Shown here in pieces: positions 33,524-47,113 of a DNA stretch of 64,000 bases. A program made the translations under genes and the position numbers. This DNA is from Moniliophthora roreri (Eukaryota; Basidiomycota; Agaricomycetes; Agaricales; Marasmiaceae). Below the pieces are notes generated by a model. The model made no database searches. It had not been told where the DNA came from and saw only the letters and a program-made list of their open reading frames with translations. The stretch lies in the NCBI GenBank assembly GCA_001466705.2, contig LATX02000250.1, forward strand, positions 124,001 to 188,000, given 5' to 3'. How positions within the stretch are numbered: position 1 is the stretch's first letter; each line of letters begins with the position of its first letter.

Positions 33524-34388
33524 TCAAACGCCATCATCATCAATAATGATCGATACACTAGGTTGCTTGCACGCAAGAGAAAACACCCTTGATAGTTCTC
33601 CATGGGAGGCTTCACGTCTACATTGACATTGGTGGTCATCAATCAGGTCATAAGGAAAAAAGACTGGACATACATTCCAAGGAAGAGGCCCACATATCCA
33701 AAAAAAAATAAAAGCAGGAACCCAACAGCCAAGAAGCAGAATTCCGAGTATGACCGTCACCATCTTGCGACTTCTCCAGACGGCTTGGACACGGAAGCAT
33801 AGTAATACTATGTAAATTAAAATCAGGGTCAACATATTTCGTGAGGATAATACCTTCAGAGAGAATAATGCCACAAAAAATTATCCCTACCCAATGGGCA
33901 TTAGATATACGAACCTGCATAGTCTAGATGAGTACTCACATGCACCTATTCGAGCGCTGCTTCGACACACCTCCGGTGTGAAGTCCGCTGCAAAGTTACC
34001 TAACAAGACACTTTGAGAAACGTTCCGGTAGAGATAATCACAGAGAAGTCACGGTAAGGAAGCGCAATCACGGTATCTGCTACAGGGAGGTATCGTTGGA
34101 TGATGTAGAGAATCTTAAAGATTTTCCATTCCGATTTCCACATATATTCCAACTCCAGGTTGAAGCTTAGCAGGACGTCATAAAGGAAGAGAAATGCACT
34201 AGCGGCTGAGGTAATTCATTGAGCGTGATGTAGAGAGGAGATATGAATAGGCTTACTGTCCAAAGACTAGGATAAGGTCATGTTAGCAAGCATACTCGAG
34301 AAGCGAGAAATGTACCCACCAACACAAGCCGCTTATACTGCATATTCGAAAGAAATTTCTGAGAGATCTCGCTGGTCAACAGGTCCAT
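33524..34388 (-). pseudogene. DUF6533-type multi-pass membrane protein, decayed
   Basis: Starting at ATG 34388 (MDLLTSEISQKFLSNMQYKR), pieces typical of the fungal DUF6533 membrane family follow in order. They are FLFYDVLLSFNLELEYMW with KSEWKIFKILYIIQRYLPVA, then QSVLLGNFAADFTPEVC and NAHWVGIIFCGIILSE. A clean GT...TAG intron leads to VLLCFRVQAVWRSRK, then MVTVILGILLLGCWVPAFIF. Family members are seven-membrane-span-like proteins of unknown function, abundant in Agaricomycetes. Between ALPYR and QSVLLG, and again between SSARIGA and NAHWVG, the frame does not connect through any intron I can propose. I therefore treat it as decayed; two unrecognised introns would rescue it. Downstream spans are not identified. 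Confidence 0.62.
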
Positions 34389-36040
34389 CACAGATGGGTT
34401 TGGAACGAAGGATACTACCTCAACTCTCTTTTCATACGGCTTCAAAGAATCAAACCAAACCACACCTTGAGACCGATATTAGGGTGTTCTCTCAATCAAA
34501 AGTGCTTTGAATGAAGGCTGATCAGGGTAATGGGAGGTATCACCCAAATATGCTTTCGTGGCGCTGCATGTCATTTGTTTGACTTTCTTTTGCCGCGACA
34601 AGCGGGCACAAGATGGGTTCTATATTGCAAGCTGTGCATGATCCAATTATGAGTGCCATGTAACGATGATTTAAAGCCAGTTACAAGACTATTCACTCAC
34701 CATCACCTCCTACCCACGGCTAAGATACAATCGCCGCTTTACTGGATTCTAGACCTTTCCAGTTTGCTGTTATTGAATTTCTACACAGGTACGGATGTCA
34801 TGGCGGCATAGGTGCTCACCTGTCACTAGAAGCCGCTGATTGACCAGCCGAATTACTGACCCTTGCTTGCACGCCGACGTCGTCAGCGAGAGGCTACTGG
34901 TTTTAGAGGTGTCTTACTAGGTTCGAAAGCATTCGGGCCAATCGAAAGGATGGGAATAGTATCAGCACGGGACTGGATAAGTTTTGAGGTGTGGAAATGG
35001 TGACGGTGAGAAGGAAAAGAGTAGAGCTGCAGTATGCGTGAGAGCCGATTTCCGTAAATAAATCCCCGGTCCAAAATTTGATGCGAGCGCAGCGCGCGGG
35101 CTCTTAGGGTAAGTGGCAGAGGCTAATGGATGGCACTATAGAATCGTTATCACTTCCTCTATAGATTCCGTATTGCACCCAGACCTTATGAAGTCCGCCA
35201 AGGCCATGAAGGCAAAACGTGAGAATGGTATCGCTCTGCTTGTCCCTCGGAACTCTTTTTGCACACAAAGCCAAATAAATGTTCCGTCGGAACCGCCAAT
35301 TAGACGCCGACTCTGACAAGATCGTCGGTGACAATGCCCATCACGGCTTCACGTCGCAGCTCTACCCATACTTAGACTCTTTCATCCAGGGTAAGCTTTG
35401 TAACATGTTCAGTCTGTCAAGATCTATGCCATACATCATTCCAACTGTAATCTCTTGCCCAACGCTTGCCTTCACCTTCGCTGGGGTACGGGGAATAATG
35501 TAATATTTGCTCACATGTGTGAATAATTTGTGAAGGGCTTCCAGAGCCCATGTGAACAATCCAATCATGAAGAGAGTGGCAGGGGACAAAGGTCAAGTAG
35601 TGCTTTCGAAGCGACCAGTCCATTCCGGAGCTGCGGCCGGTCATCATCCATCACGCGCGACAATGAGCCGGCAACCACGACTCGCGCAATTCATGTTATT
35701 AACTAGGTGAATAATGAATTAATTACCCTCCAAGAGGTCAATGTGAATAACAATGTTATTAACATATCGCGGAATTAGTCACCGCACCCTAACCTTCGTG
35801 GCCTTACGAATGAATACTGGTTGACATTGCAATCTCATTCGACTTGGGAGCCCAAGGTGTGCTAAAAACTACCTCAAGTCACACCAATTGGAAGAGTGGA
35901 CACAAGGCTAACTTACTGCCATGTCCATTTTTCATATCTACCGAAAGTTTTTATGCCTACATTACTCATACAGATTCACACATACTCGAGTCTGCTGCCG
36001 CTAACTCGACAAGCAAGGTTAGGCGCCGGCGGCGCATCAG
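34389..36040. other. no supported gene
   Basis: Contains one short plus-strand stretch with coding character (DKIVGDNAHHGFTSQLYPYL, about 35307-35366, ending near a GTAAGC donor) that I cannot assign. Otherwise nothing. Confidence 0.4.
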
Positions 36041-36142
36041 GATTTCCCCACGGCCACTTTCCCGGCTTTTCCCCCCCTTTTTGGGGCAAAAAACAGCCGC
36101 CCCAAAACGGCAAAAAAGCCGGGAAAGTGGCAGGCAGGGAAT
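36041..36142. repeat. GC-rich foldback element
   Basis: Perfect 18-bp inverted repeat: GCCACTTTCCCGGCTTTT at 36053-36070 and its reverse complement at 36114-36131. The arms extend imperfectly outward (ATTTCCCCACG against ATTCCCTGCCT). The loop is GC-rich with GGGGC/GCCCC and runs of A and T. It shares ACTTTCCCG and CGGCAAAAA words with the hairpin at 62664-62755, so both are likely members of one foldback family. No clear target duplication. Confidence 0.75.
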
Positions 36143-38827
36143 ATTTTTAACTCGAAAGGGACACCTCGCTCCAATTGCTCCAGAGTCGCAAAGTAACTCG
36201 GCAGGCAGGCGCTGGGTGTGCCACAAGAGAGCTATACGGAAGTAGAGTCACAACTTGAAGTTACCAAACTTAGCTTAAGACCTCGCGCTGAGTATCGTGT
36301 CAGCCCCACCACCAGGACTCCCCCGGGGAGCATGATCTAGCTCCTGAATGAGTCGGAAGGAGAAATAGCAACAGCATACTCACAGGTACAATTGAAGCTT
36401 GGAGTTAGTGACTGGGTGAAGGTATCATTGACTCTGTCCTACTTTCGATCTGTAGATAGCCGTGCTATCAACCAGCCCGAGCATTAGTCCAATGCCAACG
36501 TTTAGCGGGGCTGGCACCCACTCTGAATGACGTCCACAATGTCAACTGCTCTTCTGCGATCTCACACTGCAGGGTCTGCACTACGGGGTATCACAAAGTG
36601 GTTTGTTATGACCTGCCGATTACTATCAGTACTAAACTGAATACCACGATATGTACTTGATATGTACATCGGCATTCCTGTTGACATATTCATAGCTCCG
36701 AACGGCGTCTGTTCAATTCAACCAGTAGAGTTTGATGAGAGTATGAGTGTGGCAACTCACAAAGGATTAAAGGCAAGAAGCGTGAAAAAACATCGGGGAC
36801 AGAGGCCTTACCAATCCTGGCAGAGTCGAATAACGATGATACAGAAGTCTGAGGTTCCTAATAAGCCGCAAGGATGGATCTGCGATGGCTTGGAACACGC
36901 TTCCGAGATTCCATCCAAGTGCGGTAACTCATAGCTCATCGCGATGTTGCGGGTTACCAAGAGTAGGAGGCGAGTGCAAAGCCAAGAATTAACTAGTAGA
37001 GTCCAGGAAGACGAAGAGCGCTTCACGAGCGGTGATGTATTGTGAATGGGGACGGTTTGGATCCGGAATTAGCCTGGGGTGAGTTCCTCGTCAAGATAAG
37101 AAAAAAAGGGACCGGCCGGGCATGTGAGCACCCTGGGCCTTGAGCCAGATGAGGAATATGGTGCTGTAGATGGGTGGCTGGCATATATGTTGATGGCGTC
37201 GGCGAGTTACTCTAGGTGGAATGGAGACAACGCAGACTCAATTCTGTACCGCTTCGCTGGAACCATGCGCCATTCTTCTACTGGATCCATCGGCCCAGCA
37301 TGTATAGGCAGGCCGCATTATCGGAGATGAAGATTGGGGTGCTCTAGGAGGCGGCGCATAGGGCCAGGCCGCCAGGAAGTTTAAAGGTTAAACGCTCGAC
37401 ATAATCCGATTTCTTCCCAATGACCATGGGGATATTATTGTATGGATGTGATAGACAGTCGAGGTTAAAGCATCAGGAAGAGGATAGTTATCGTGAGACA
37501 AGAGGTAAGAGCGACATATGGGAAACTTCTCGGCGACAAAGTGGCGAGTTCGATCATCTGCTGCATCATAACATGAGGCAACTCCTTTAACTCGCCCTGA
37601 CAGGCACAGGCGAATGAGCTGAATGTAAAGAAAGTTCCACTGGCAGTGACGCTTTTACGTAGTGATAAGCATGGGAAAGGGGACGAAGGTTTTGCCGATA
37701 GAGGTTGTCGACAGAAGACAATTTATGACGCAATGAAAAGAGATTATGGGCTCTGGTTCGCGGGCCTCGGGTACGACTACAACTTGTCCTCGCTTGACGT
37801 AGACAGTTCGCATCGTCGCTGCCCGGATTCTCACTATTTCCCCAGGGTACCAGGAGAATCCTGACGCGCCAGCATTTGAGCCTCTGCGGACTCGAGTAAT
37901 GGCCGCCTCTCCTTCACCATAAGATAGCACCGATTTGAAATTAAGCTCCTGAGAGCTAGTTACCGCGTCTCTATTTGCTGGGACGACGGAATGCTACTCA
38001 AAGCGAGTACTGGTATTGCGACCCAATGGCTGGCGGTGAAAGGACCAAAGGTGAGTGGAATGGAGAATGGCGGTGTCCGCTGAGTGTCCTGCCTACTTAA
38101 TTACTCATTCTGTATTGCTTTGTAGAGCTGCACAATGAAGGGGCGTGAAAAAACGGTCCCAAATTAAACAGACGAAAGCACACCACACCACTAGCCTACA
38201 GTCACAGACTGCGCTAGTATATTGATACTCTAACGATCAGGTCTGCAAGGGAATAAATCGGCTTGAGAACACAGAATAAGTATATCAATTACCTGACGCC
38301 TTTGGGTCCTTATCGTGGCATCTAAAGCCTCCGGAATGCCCGACATTGGTGACCATGATGTTTGGATGAGAGGGTGAGATACGGAGAGGGGTTCTAGTAA
38401 TTCTAGCCGAGGAGGACATATACTTTGAGCGGAAGACATTTTCAGGCTGTTACGTGGGTCCGAGCCCCTAGCCTGATACGAAGAAAAACTATTAGGGCTT
38501 GTCAGAGAGACTCAGAGTGAGAGATGTTGAGAGGTACATACCGATCCAAATGGTTTAAACGCTCGAGTAGGACATGATCTCAAAAACTAAAACCTTATCT
38601 TTTTATCAATGATGAAGGTGATGAAGGTGATGAAACAGACAAGGTCGCTCTCATCGTCTAGGACGATGTCAAACGGTCCACGGACCTGCCACGTGCTCGA
38701 GCCGGTTCCGAATACGCCTGCATTCGTGCTCCGTACTGTAAAAAGACACATAGGTATGCCAGTACAATACAATACTGGAACATCCCAAGTAGATTACATT
38801 CAACAACGTAACTAGAACGTCTAACAA
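36143..38827. other. no supported gene
   Basis: No convincing exon chain. Minus-strand fragments such as ITAREALFVFLDST near 37000 and GSSTWQVRGPFDIVLDDESD near 38680 look like coding remnants without a family I can name. Confidence 0.4.
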
Positions 38828-40150
38828 TCAGTAAGGTCCTTCATAAACGTATTCTGCATCATTCAGGTAAACAAGCCCCCTCTTGTCGCATCTCGGAAGT
38901 TGCATCCTAAACGCTTCCCGAGCTCTATCCAGCTCTCGCACTGCCTCCGATCCGTGGTGTGGTTCCCACTTGACACCTTCAGCCGGCCTAGGCGGTGTGT
39001 CGTTTTCAGTAAAAAAACACGCGAACCTCCCACACCGGATCTCCTTCAGCGAAGCGAAAGCTGGTTCTTGCAGGACATTATCGACCGCAGCCCAGTCCAC
39101 GATGTAATCGGTAGCGAAAGGTAGATTTAAGCATTGAAGGTTAGATTGCTTGTTCTGGTGTATTTCGAGGAGATGCTGCAGAAAAAGGAGTAACCAATCC
39201 TGGCTACGCCCTGATAGTGGCTCGAAGTGGATTTGGTGTAGATTTGTGTTGAAACTTAGATCAAGGTTCGTGTAGATATAGTGACCTGTAGCCAACACGG
39301 TTAGACCAGCCTCAATCATGTAGGTGTAGAAAGTTAGCGCACCATCAGTACCAGAAACAGTCAGATCACTTCCTTCCAAAACCTCGAAAACCTTCAACGA
39401 AGACCCCGCGCTCCGAAGTATCTCGTTAACCAACACCGATTCCTGGTCATGTACCTTCCGATCCTTCAAGCTACCCGACCGAACCGTAAGCCTTGTTAGC
39501 CTCGGACAAGGCGAAAACGCCAAACACATGAGCGGCGTCTCGCACTGATTGAGTTCCAGAGTGTTGATAAGGAACGAACATCCATGACTAGACTGAATCG
39601 GGATCACGGCTGTGGATAGCCCATCGCATCTACACCGCTTCATGAGGGCCTTCTTTAGTTTGGGAAAGGAATGCATGAAACTGATATAGTAGCTATACTC
39701 ATGAAACCGAACATCGCACAACACTAACGTCGTCACCGTCGTGAAGCTCCACATCAACCGCTCCCTCGCCACCTCTGAGATCCGCCAAAAGTTTGTCCCA
39801 ATAAGTTCGAGCTCCCGTAGGTTGGAGAATGCAGCAGGTGAGGAAGCGATGGATGATAGAGCTGCAGCGTACATCCAACTGGCACATTCACGGAATGAAA
39901 GCCGCTGGATGTTGGCTTGGGAGAATGTCTCGTGTGGGTTCTCGAGGAGATTCAAGAAGCGTACGTCGCCTCGGGCGTGTCTGAAGGTGAATGAGATGTG
40001 TCTGAAGCTCAAAGATCGTGATATGGGAACCCATGAGCGGCACACGAGTGCACTATTGAGGAGTGCGTGGTCTGATTCGGGGGAAGAAGATAAGGCGGAA
40101 AGGTGACGGAGAATGACAATATGAAGCTCAAGAGGAAGCTGAGGTTGCAT
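38828..40150 (-). CDS. F-box protein with leucine-rich C-terminal half
   Basis: 440 residues, intronless, ATG at 40150. The N terminus LPLELHIVILRHL is an F-box core (LP.E....I...L), followed by LLNSALVCRSWVPISRSLSF, the second half of the F-box. This part binds Skp1 in an SCF ubiquitin ligase. The remainder carries degenerate leucine-rich repeats (FSNLRELELIG, FTTVTTLVLCDVRF, FPKLKKALMKRC, CPRLTRLTVRSG, LQCLNLPF), which would choose the substrate. Agaricomycete genomes hold large, fast-evolving families of such proteins. The C-terminal 70 residues are charged and end VYLNDAEYVYEGPY. Frame is intact and length is normal for these families. Substrate unknown. It stands alone between two gene-poor regions. 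Confidence 0.88.
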   Translation of the reverse strand: MQPQLPLELHIVILRHLSALSSSPESDHALLNSALVCRSWVPISRSLSFRHISFTFRHARGDVRFLNLLENPHETFSQANIQRLSFRECASWMYAAALSSIASSPAAFSNLRELELIGTNFWRISEVARERLMWSFTTVTTLVLCDVRFHEYSYYISFMHSFPKLKKALMKRCRCDGLSTAVIPIQSSHGCSFLINTLELNQCETPLMCLAFSPCPRLTRLTVRSGSLKDRKVHDQESVLVNEILRSAGSSLKVFEVLEGSDLTVSGTDGALTFYTYMIEAGLTVLATGHYIYTNLDLSFNTNLHQIHFEPLSGRSQDWLLLFLQHLLEIHQNKQSNLQCLNLPFATDYIVDWAAVDNVLQEPAFASLKEIRCGRFACFFTENDTPPRPAEGVKWEPHHGSEAVRELDRAREAFRMQLPRCDKRGLVYLNDAEYVYEGPY

Positions 40151-43100
40151 TGGGTAGGTGGGAGACAGCGAGGAGCCACAGTATAATAATAGCTGGACGA
40201 GAACTCATGTCATGTGCGTGTTCGCGCTCTATAAGAGCGGGCCTCGAGCTGCCTCGAGTATACATCGGGTATGATGAATTCGAGCTGCCAAGGACGGCGT
40301 GGTTGACGAGATCCGACATCTTCCATTTCTGAGTATATCAGCTTCGTTAGGAGGTGGCACATGAGAGATTTGTCGGCACAGGGCATGTGGCCGACAGGGG
40401 TATGGTGAACGAGGTGAACAACCTCCACCCTGAGGCGCGCAGGGTGGTACGGTGCAACTGCTATTGGTACTGGTGTCGCTTCGTGAAGGATCGGTCTATT
40501 ACGCAAGCGGCCTTGGGGATCGGTAGGAAACAATAATAAATCTGCAAGAATTGGTCCTAGCGCTGGAAATGTATTCCGTAGCCGAGCCTAAATTGTCTGA
40601 TTACTAGAACACCTATTGGATTCTGTGATGCTAACTTAGCAAGTACAAGAGATACACAAGACGATCGTGTACTTACCTCCCTCACTCGAAAGAACCAGAT
40701 CACCTGGAAATGATTTCGAGGACCTTTCCCGAGTCGAGATGAGGCGGAGATTCTTCGTATACCAGGGGCAGCGATGCAGAGAATATGAACAGGAAGTTCA
40801 AATACGCTGCTATAGCAACTCTTGGGCCAAGGCAGATGACGTCCAACTCGCCTTCGGCAGTATGGTGCGCTCCTACCTCTGCCTGAGGTGATACAAGGCG
40901 AAGTGGACCAATGAGGCTGAGGGATCTACACCGAAGACACGGCTCCATTGTTGCCTGACATCGCATGAGTAGCAATAGCGCAGATATCCAACAGCATCTG
41001 GGTGATGATAGGAGGGTGAAGGTGCTGATATGTTTGTGGCGGAAGAAGATGAAGACGAAGGTATCTGACAGAGGTTCCCGCGTTGAGCATATGTCCCTTT
41101 GCCTCGTTAAAGCAGCTATCGATGCGTTTCAACACCCCACACAAGCAACCGCGGAAGACATCTCCTGGGTTAGCCATAATCTTCTCTGGGATCAGCCTCG
41201 GCTTGAGAAGGTTGTACGAAGGCTTCTGTCAAAAAGCCTTGAAACATAGGTAACACCTTCAGCTCTCCGCTGGGTGCGAAACCAGCGAAAACGAAAGATG
41301 TTCTGGAGTGCAAAGCGTCAGCGCCGCCCTAGCTAGTCGAAAAATAGATTTTTAGATAACGTACCACAACTTTAGTGCCGACACCAGTAGTCCACCTGAT
41401 TCCCAACCCGGTTCCGTGGAACGTGAGGGCGCAGGTGCTAATACCTATTGGCATTCTGCAAGCACTCCGTTCGAATGACGCCCGGAGGCTACAGGTCGCA
41501 ATGACATTCGCAACTCCTTAACGTTTGAAGGTTCGGTATCTCCCAGCGGCTCGCCCGTATCCAAAAACCAGACAGTGAATAAACAACCTCCGAAGGTAGA
41601 ATGAGCATGCTGCCAGCTTCTCTTTCACGGCCAGATGAGTCCCACGTGCCCGATTCCAACGTGAAATGTGGCGAAAAAAGCGGTGGACGGGCCAATCCGC
41701 ACCGAGATGGAGAAAAGGGGAGGTCAGGGAATGGTGGTGTGGTGTAGTGGCGGGCTGACACAGTGATCTAACTGTGCGCAGGTAGTACGAGGTACACAGC
41801 AGTTGCTCTGATAAGCAACCCTCTGACAGCTGCTAAAATCACGGTAGTAGCACATACCACCAGCCTAAGTGGTAAGGTAGAAAATGAGGAATCAGAGGCT
41901 TGGTATGAAGCTGCGCAGTGACGTGGCAAGCACTGCCTGCGGTTGTTGAGTGTGATGTGCAAGTTTTGAATCTTTAAGCGGATTCAGTGTCAAGTCCAGT
42001 TGACGCGCCGACATCTGAGGGAAAGCTTGGCCGTCGTTTTTCCATGGGAATGAGTCTGACCGAAGGTATGAGCTTGAATTACGACCTCGAGTACCAGAGT
42101 ACCAGAGTACCAGAGACCACTCACAAGACATGCTTGATCCCTAGTTGAGTCCCTTACACGTCCTCCAAGAGTATAAGTTGGAATAGTTGTTGGGTCCAAG
42201 ATATCTTCGTACAATGTGAAGATTCTGGGGGAAAAGATAATAGACTAAGGCTCGAGAAATCGGCCCTAGTGCTCAATGGGGATCTTGAGGACCATCCTTC
42301 TGAGTTCCTAGCGCATTGAAAGAATTCTGTCAGCCTTGAAAAAAATTCCATAGAAGACTTGAAAAGACATACCAGTCGAAAACCCCCAAGATCCAAAACT
42401 TATTGCCACTCACCAATCATTCGCCAAAGAAAGCTTTCAGGCTGAATGTTCGTGAACGTAGGGAGCCCAGGACGATGATAATGAAAGGTAAACGCTGAGC
42501 CAGCGCTCGTTATCAGAGTCAACGTCGAACGAAAAACACGTCATTGGTCCGTGGACAAAGCATGTGACCTTACCGTGGACTCCGGTCCAGTAGACCGGGT
42601 CAGCCCTCGCTACGACATAATAATGATAACAAGTCTGCACATTCAACCACGGTATGCCAGCTATTCCAATAATTGTAGACTTTTTTTCATAATACCAATC
42701 CTGTTCCCACCCCACAATGTCTTCCAGTTGAGGAAATCGTCAATCTCAGCAGCCTCGCTGTTGCGGTTCCATCATCGTTCGCGGTGGTACCTTCGTCGAC
42801 GATGTAAGCCCCGCATTAACTGATAAAGCCATTTTCCCTGTCAACCCGCTTTATAATGGTGAGTTAGAGAAAGAGGATGCCGAAGGGCCTGCGGAGAGCA
42901 CAACGAGAAATGAGAGTGGGAACAAGAAGACAACCAGTTCTGGATTTTTCTTCAGGTTTGCGACTGCTTCCGAGGTATTGCGAAGCGTCAGAATTTTGGT
43001 GGTGGGTTAGGGGTTACTAAGCGGCTCGGCAAGAAAGCATGTGGTGGTGCTCGCAGAACCAGTTTAGTTGTGAGAGCGTTGTTATCAGATTGTTTGGTCT

Positions 43101-46100
43101 TATACCAGGAGCTCCAGAGGCTGCTGGGCTAATTGGAATAGCCTGAGTATGAGGAGACACAACACCGGTCTATGTGGCTCAGAGACAGTAAAGGATTTCG
43201 CAATCAGAGCCAAGATGCACGGCAAGCAGGAATATGACGCGAGGGGTGGCATTCAATGAGAATGGTCAGGGTACCAAACGTGTATTCTCCTTAGCGAAAG
43301 CATTCTATGACGTTCTCTCCCGCATATTTGAAGGCGTTCGGTCGTAAGTCGCGAGGCGCTTGGAATCCAGAAAGCACTCACAGAAAAAAACGGATGATTC
43401 CCAACGCACTATCATTTGGTTGACCTCGAGGATCATCATCCAGATTCCTATGCACATCCTTGTCAAAATGAGAATAGTAGAGTGACAAATTCACTCCTGA
43501 CTTTTCGTGGGATCGATAGGTGCAAAGCCATTAGACGACTCGAGCTAGAAATTAAGACGATAATAAATCACAGATGTTAGCCATTCGCGTCCAAGTTCTA
43601 GACATTCCGCAGCTCCAAAGCCCGATCAAGATTTGACGCGAGTTGTGATGGAGATGACTTGCATTGGTACGATCATGCAAGTAGAAGCGAACGAAGGTTT
43701 GTTTGGCTGTTTGGCTGGGCCTTCTGCCAGGTAGGCTGACCACCGGGCCGGTACCTTCCTACTTTCCTCTTGACCACCATGAAAACTTTTCACCTACAGG
43801 GCGCTTGCGTTGAAACCGCCATTCTTGGCTCATTCAATCATCATTCTCGAACTAGTGCTACTCGAAGCATGCGGCTTTACTGCATTCCAAAGGAAGACCC
43901 ATCTGTTGTCGAGACAGTTTGAGCTATAGGACTTTCTGGTAGGCCCCGTCAGTTTTATTATGTTATCTGATTGATTCTCTAGTCCATGGGAAGGGAAATC
44001 TACAGAACGAGTTATAGTTGAAGTCTTAGGCTTTTCTCTCACTGCCGTACTGAAACCAAATATGGACAACTTTCTAGCTTCACTTCTTAGCTTCTGAGAA
44101 CTGTACACCTTAACCATACCTAGCATCTGAACACCGTGTCATTGATTGGATTCCAATCGGGCTTTCCTGTATCTTCTCGTGTACTGGTACATGAACCTTC
44201 GTAGCAAGATTTTCCCTGGAAATCTCGGGAAACGCTATCGCCGTGCAACTATCTCATGGAAATCTCGCCTTCCTTGAGATTAGGAGTATATTGTCGTGGG
44301 CCAGAGATCTATAGTACAATACCGGGACAGAAAGCAGCCGGTTTCACTAGCATACTTCTCATTCCATTCTTCAATCTTCCTTCAACGACTGTCCGCTGCT
44401 GCGCATCGACTCACTTCAAGAACCAGCTGTATTCGCATCGCACCCGATTCGAAGAGAGAACTCTTCAACTCACCCAATCGGTACCCTGATGGAATCTCAC
44501 TCAAGCTTATCTTCCAGTGCACTGTGCCTGGGGAAATCTGCTGCTAGTTCACCGATCCTCATCTCATCAAAAACATCCGATAACCGTCAATGTACCATGG
44601 AATTTCGTCTTTCGCCCTTCTTCGTGATCAAGACATGTGGGCGATCTTCATGTGAAGACACAGTTGCACTGACTAGCGAGGACCCTTGCGTGCTATTCGG
44701 GGCAAGTCAGGTGAGGCAAAATCTGTTTGCAATCTGATCACTACCATTCGGATCGCTCAAGCTTAAGCTCGCTAGCGACACCATCATCCGGGTCTTTCTT
44801 TGCTTTTTGGGCTAGAAATATCCGAACCCCTTTAGAGTTGTCGGCGCTGGCCCCTGTTGGCGTCTCCGCACACCAGATTTATGATCCGAACGGTATGCTT
44901 CTGCTAGGTAGTCACTGCGAACCTACCTTTCGTTCTCTGCTCATTTCAGCAGAATTCTTGACTAACACGATTCATGGTGAAGTTTTGAGCGAACCGGAAT
45001 CAAGGTCGATATCGATTGCTCCACTGCGTATAATAGGTATGTAGCTATATTCATCCAAGGAAGTATTTTCATACTACGACTAGTCATCTGATCGTGTGTT
45101 CCCACCAGCGTCCAAATTCTAAGCCTGGATTGTCGTTTTCTTTACTCGGCTTTCTAGTCCTTGTACAGGACCAGTTGCGCCCAGGCCGTGCGTTCCTTTT
45201 TACCCTTTCTGGCGGATTAGTATGTCTGTCGGAACTGACAAGACAAACGGGGTAAGTGAACCAGTCGAACCATTTAGCATCGGTTCATCGATAGGATGAG
45301 TAAGTTTACTATCCCAATTCTCCATCGATGATATACTGCTGAGCATCTTCATATCTGAAATTAGCCCATTATCAGATCCGGATCCATCATCGCTACCGTG
45401 CGCACACAAGGATCCTCATCGTTCGGAATAATCTCCCTTTTGGTGGTTTTTTGTTTTTTTGTTCTCGGCTGCTTTCATCGATGGAAACGCACGGGACTGT
45501 AAAGAGTCTGTTTACCACCACACTGACACTTGTTCCGTTCTCGCGTCCTCATTGCCACTTCGCCTTTGACATCTTACGTGACAACAACTTTGTCTTTTGT
45601 CTAGCTTTGCGTGCTAGTGTTCCGTAGACCATGCAGCCATTCAACGCAAAATACGGTACGTCACCGTTGGCATCACTCCAAGAATAGGAAATGAACACTA
45701 GACTTGCAACTCTTCCCCATCGTCTGCGTATGCTCCGAGCCTCAGGCTTTGTATCCCATGATGATATGATATGGTCAAGCGACATCGATACAGACGGGTA
45801 ACCCGGAATTCCGTAAGTTGAAAGTAAGCAAGCCTATCTCTGTTGTGGATTCCATATGCCTCAACCCACATGAACAGCTGCATAGATTTTCGACGATATT
45901 CGTATAGCGTGATGTCTTGCACACTTCTGATAATCACTTGTTCAGTCGGAAGGAAGTTGAGGAAATGCTTCAACGAGTTATCCTGGGATACTTGGAGGCT
46001 CTTTGTCACTGACACCTGTCTACGAAACTTACACTGTTCTGCGAGATTGGTCCGTTATGATTCCGCTGACGATGATCCCCGGCTTTTCCCCCTCCATTTC

Positions 46101-47113
46101 TGCCCTGCCAAGCATTTTATCCCGCGGCACGGCTTTTGGAATCCTGGAGAATGACAGGATATATCAACGATGGACTCACGAATACGTATGTCGGTGTCTC
46201 TTTCTCTTCGCCATACTTGAGTGTTCCTGACTCACCTTCGGCTGGGTTCAGAGCGCGACTACACTTTGGTCTCTCGATCTTGGAATTAACAAAGGGCAAA
46301 GCAACTCCCAATATCACGACCCACCTATTTATTACGTTGAACAAGTGGATCTTTCGTTTCCACGAATGTTCGGCGGTGTTTTATTGCGCCGCTTAGCAAC
46401 ATAAATCTTTCACAACTGTCAATTGCCACATTGCAAGAGGCGCATCTTCATCTCCGCCATCCCTGGACAATGTTAACCCTTCGACCTTTTTACTAAAGCT
46501 TTTTCTCATCAAAGCTCTATACGGCAGGCATGATGTACTACACGAGCTGATAAGGTACTTGTTGCTATTGCTGCCCGATCGTATCGACTGACCCCAGACT
46601 ACTATCCAGACGACGTTAACGTTACTCTCAACCTCGGGTTCGATAGCTGTTAGGAAAGTTGTGTTTTGATCTTTGATGGTTCGCGCAGTCTGTGAATACT
46701 CGTGCTTTACGTCGACGTTCGCGAATGACCACCACAGGCTTCTATCGCACTCACTACGCGTGAATCTCGGTCTGGAAGAACTGTAAGTACCCATTATCGT
46801 AACACCATACTTTTCCTTCAGAATGAATAGGCAATAAACCGCATAATTGACGACCCATTCCGGAAGCAAGGGACCCACCGGTAAAATGAACGAGCAAACA
46901 TCTTCACGGTGCCGTCATGTCCGTTCAGTGCTTCTCTTCTCCATCAGCTGATATGTGTTCCAATGTGGGGTAAACCTCTTCTTTTGAGCCATTCAGATGC
47001 CATTCAGGTTCGCGATATACCAATTCTACGTTCTCATCCAGCCACTCACTGTGTCTATTTTTTGATTTCTCACAGGAAACGTCACACAGATAGAAGAAGA
47101 AGATGCGCCACTT
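40151..47113. other. gene-free stretch
   Basis: Seven kilobases without a supportable gene. Fragments with coding character but no family include HGIQSLRLGAYADDGEELQV with DANGDVPYFALNGCMVYG (minus, about 45600-45780) and LATPSSGSFFAFWARN (plus, about 44770-44820). The minus-strand frame at 46393-46878 begins at GTG rather than ATG and is not accepted. Confidence 0.4.
42091..42117. repeat. 8-bp tandem repeat
   Basis: A little over three copies of AGTACCAG in a row. Noncoding as far as I can see. Confidence 0.6.

Noticed and set aside
46393..46878. 161-codon minus-strand open frame
   Set aside because: It starts at GTG, not ATG, has no recognisable domain, and its length is within what chance can give across 64 kb.
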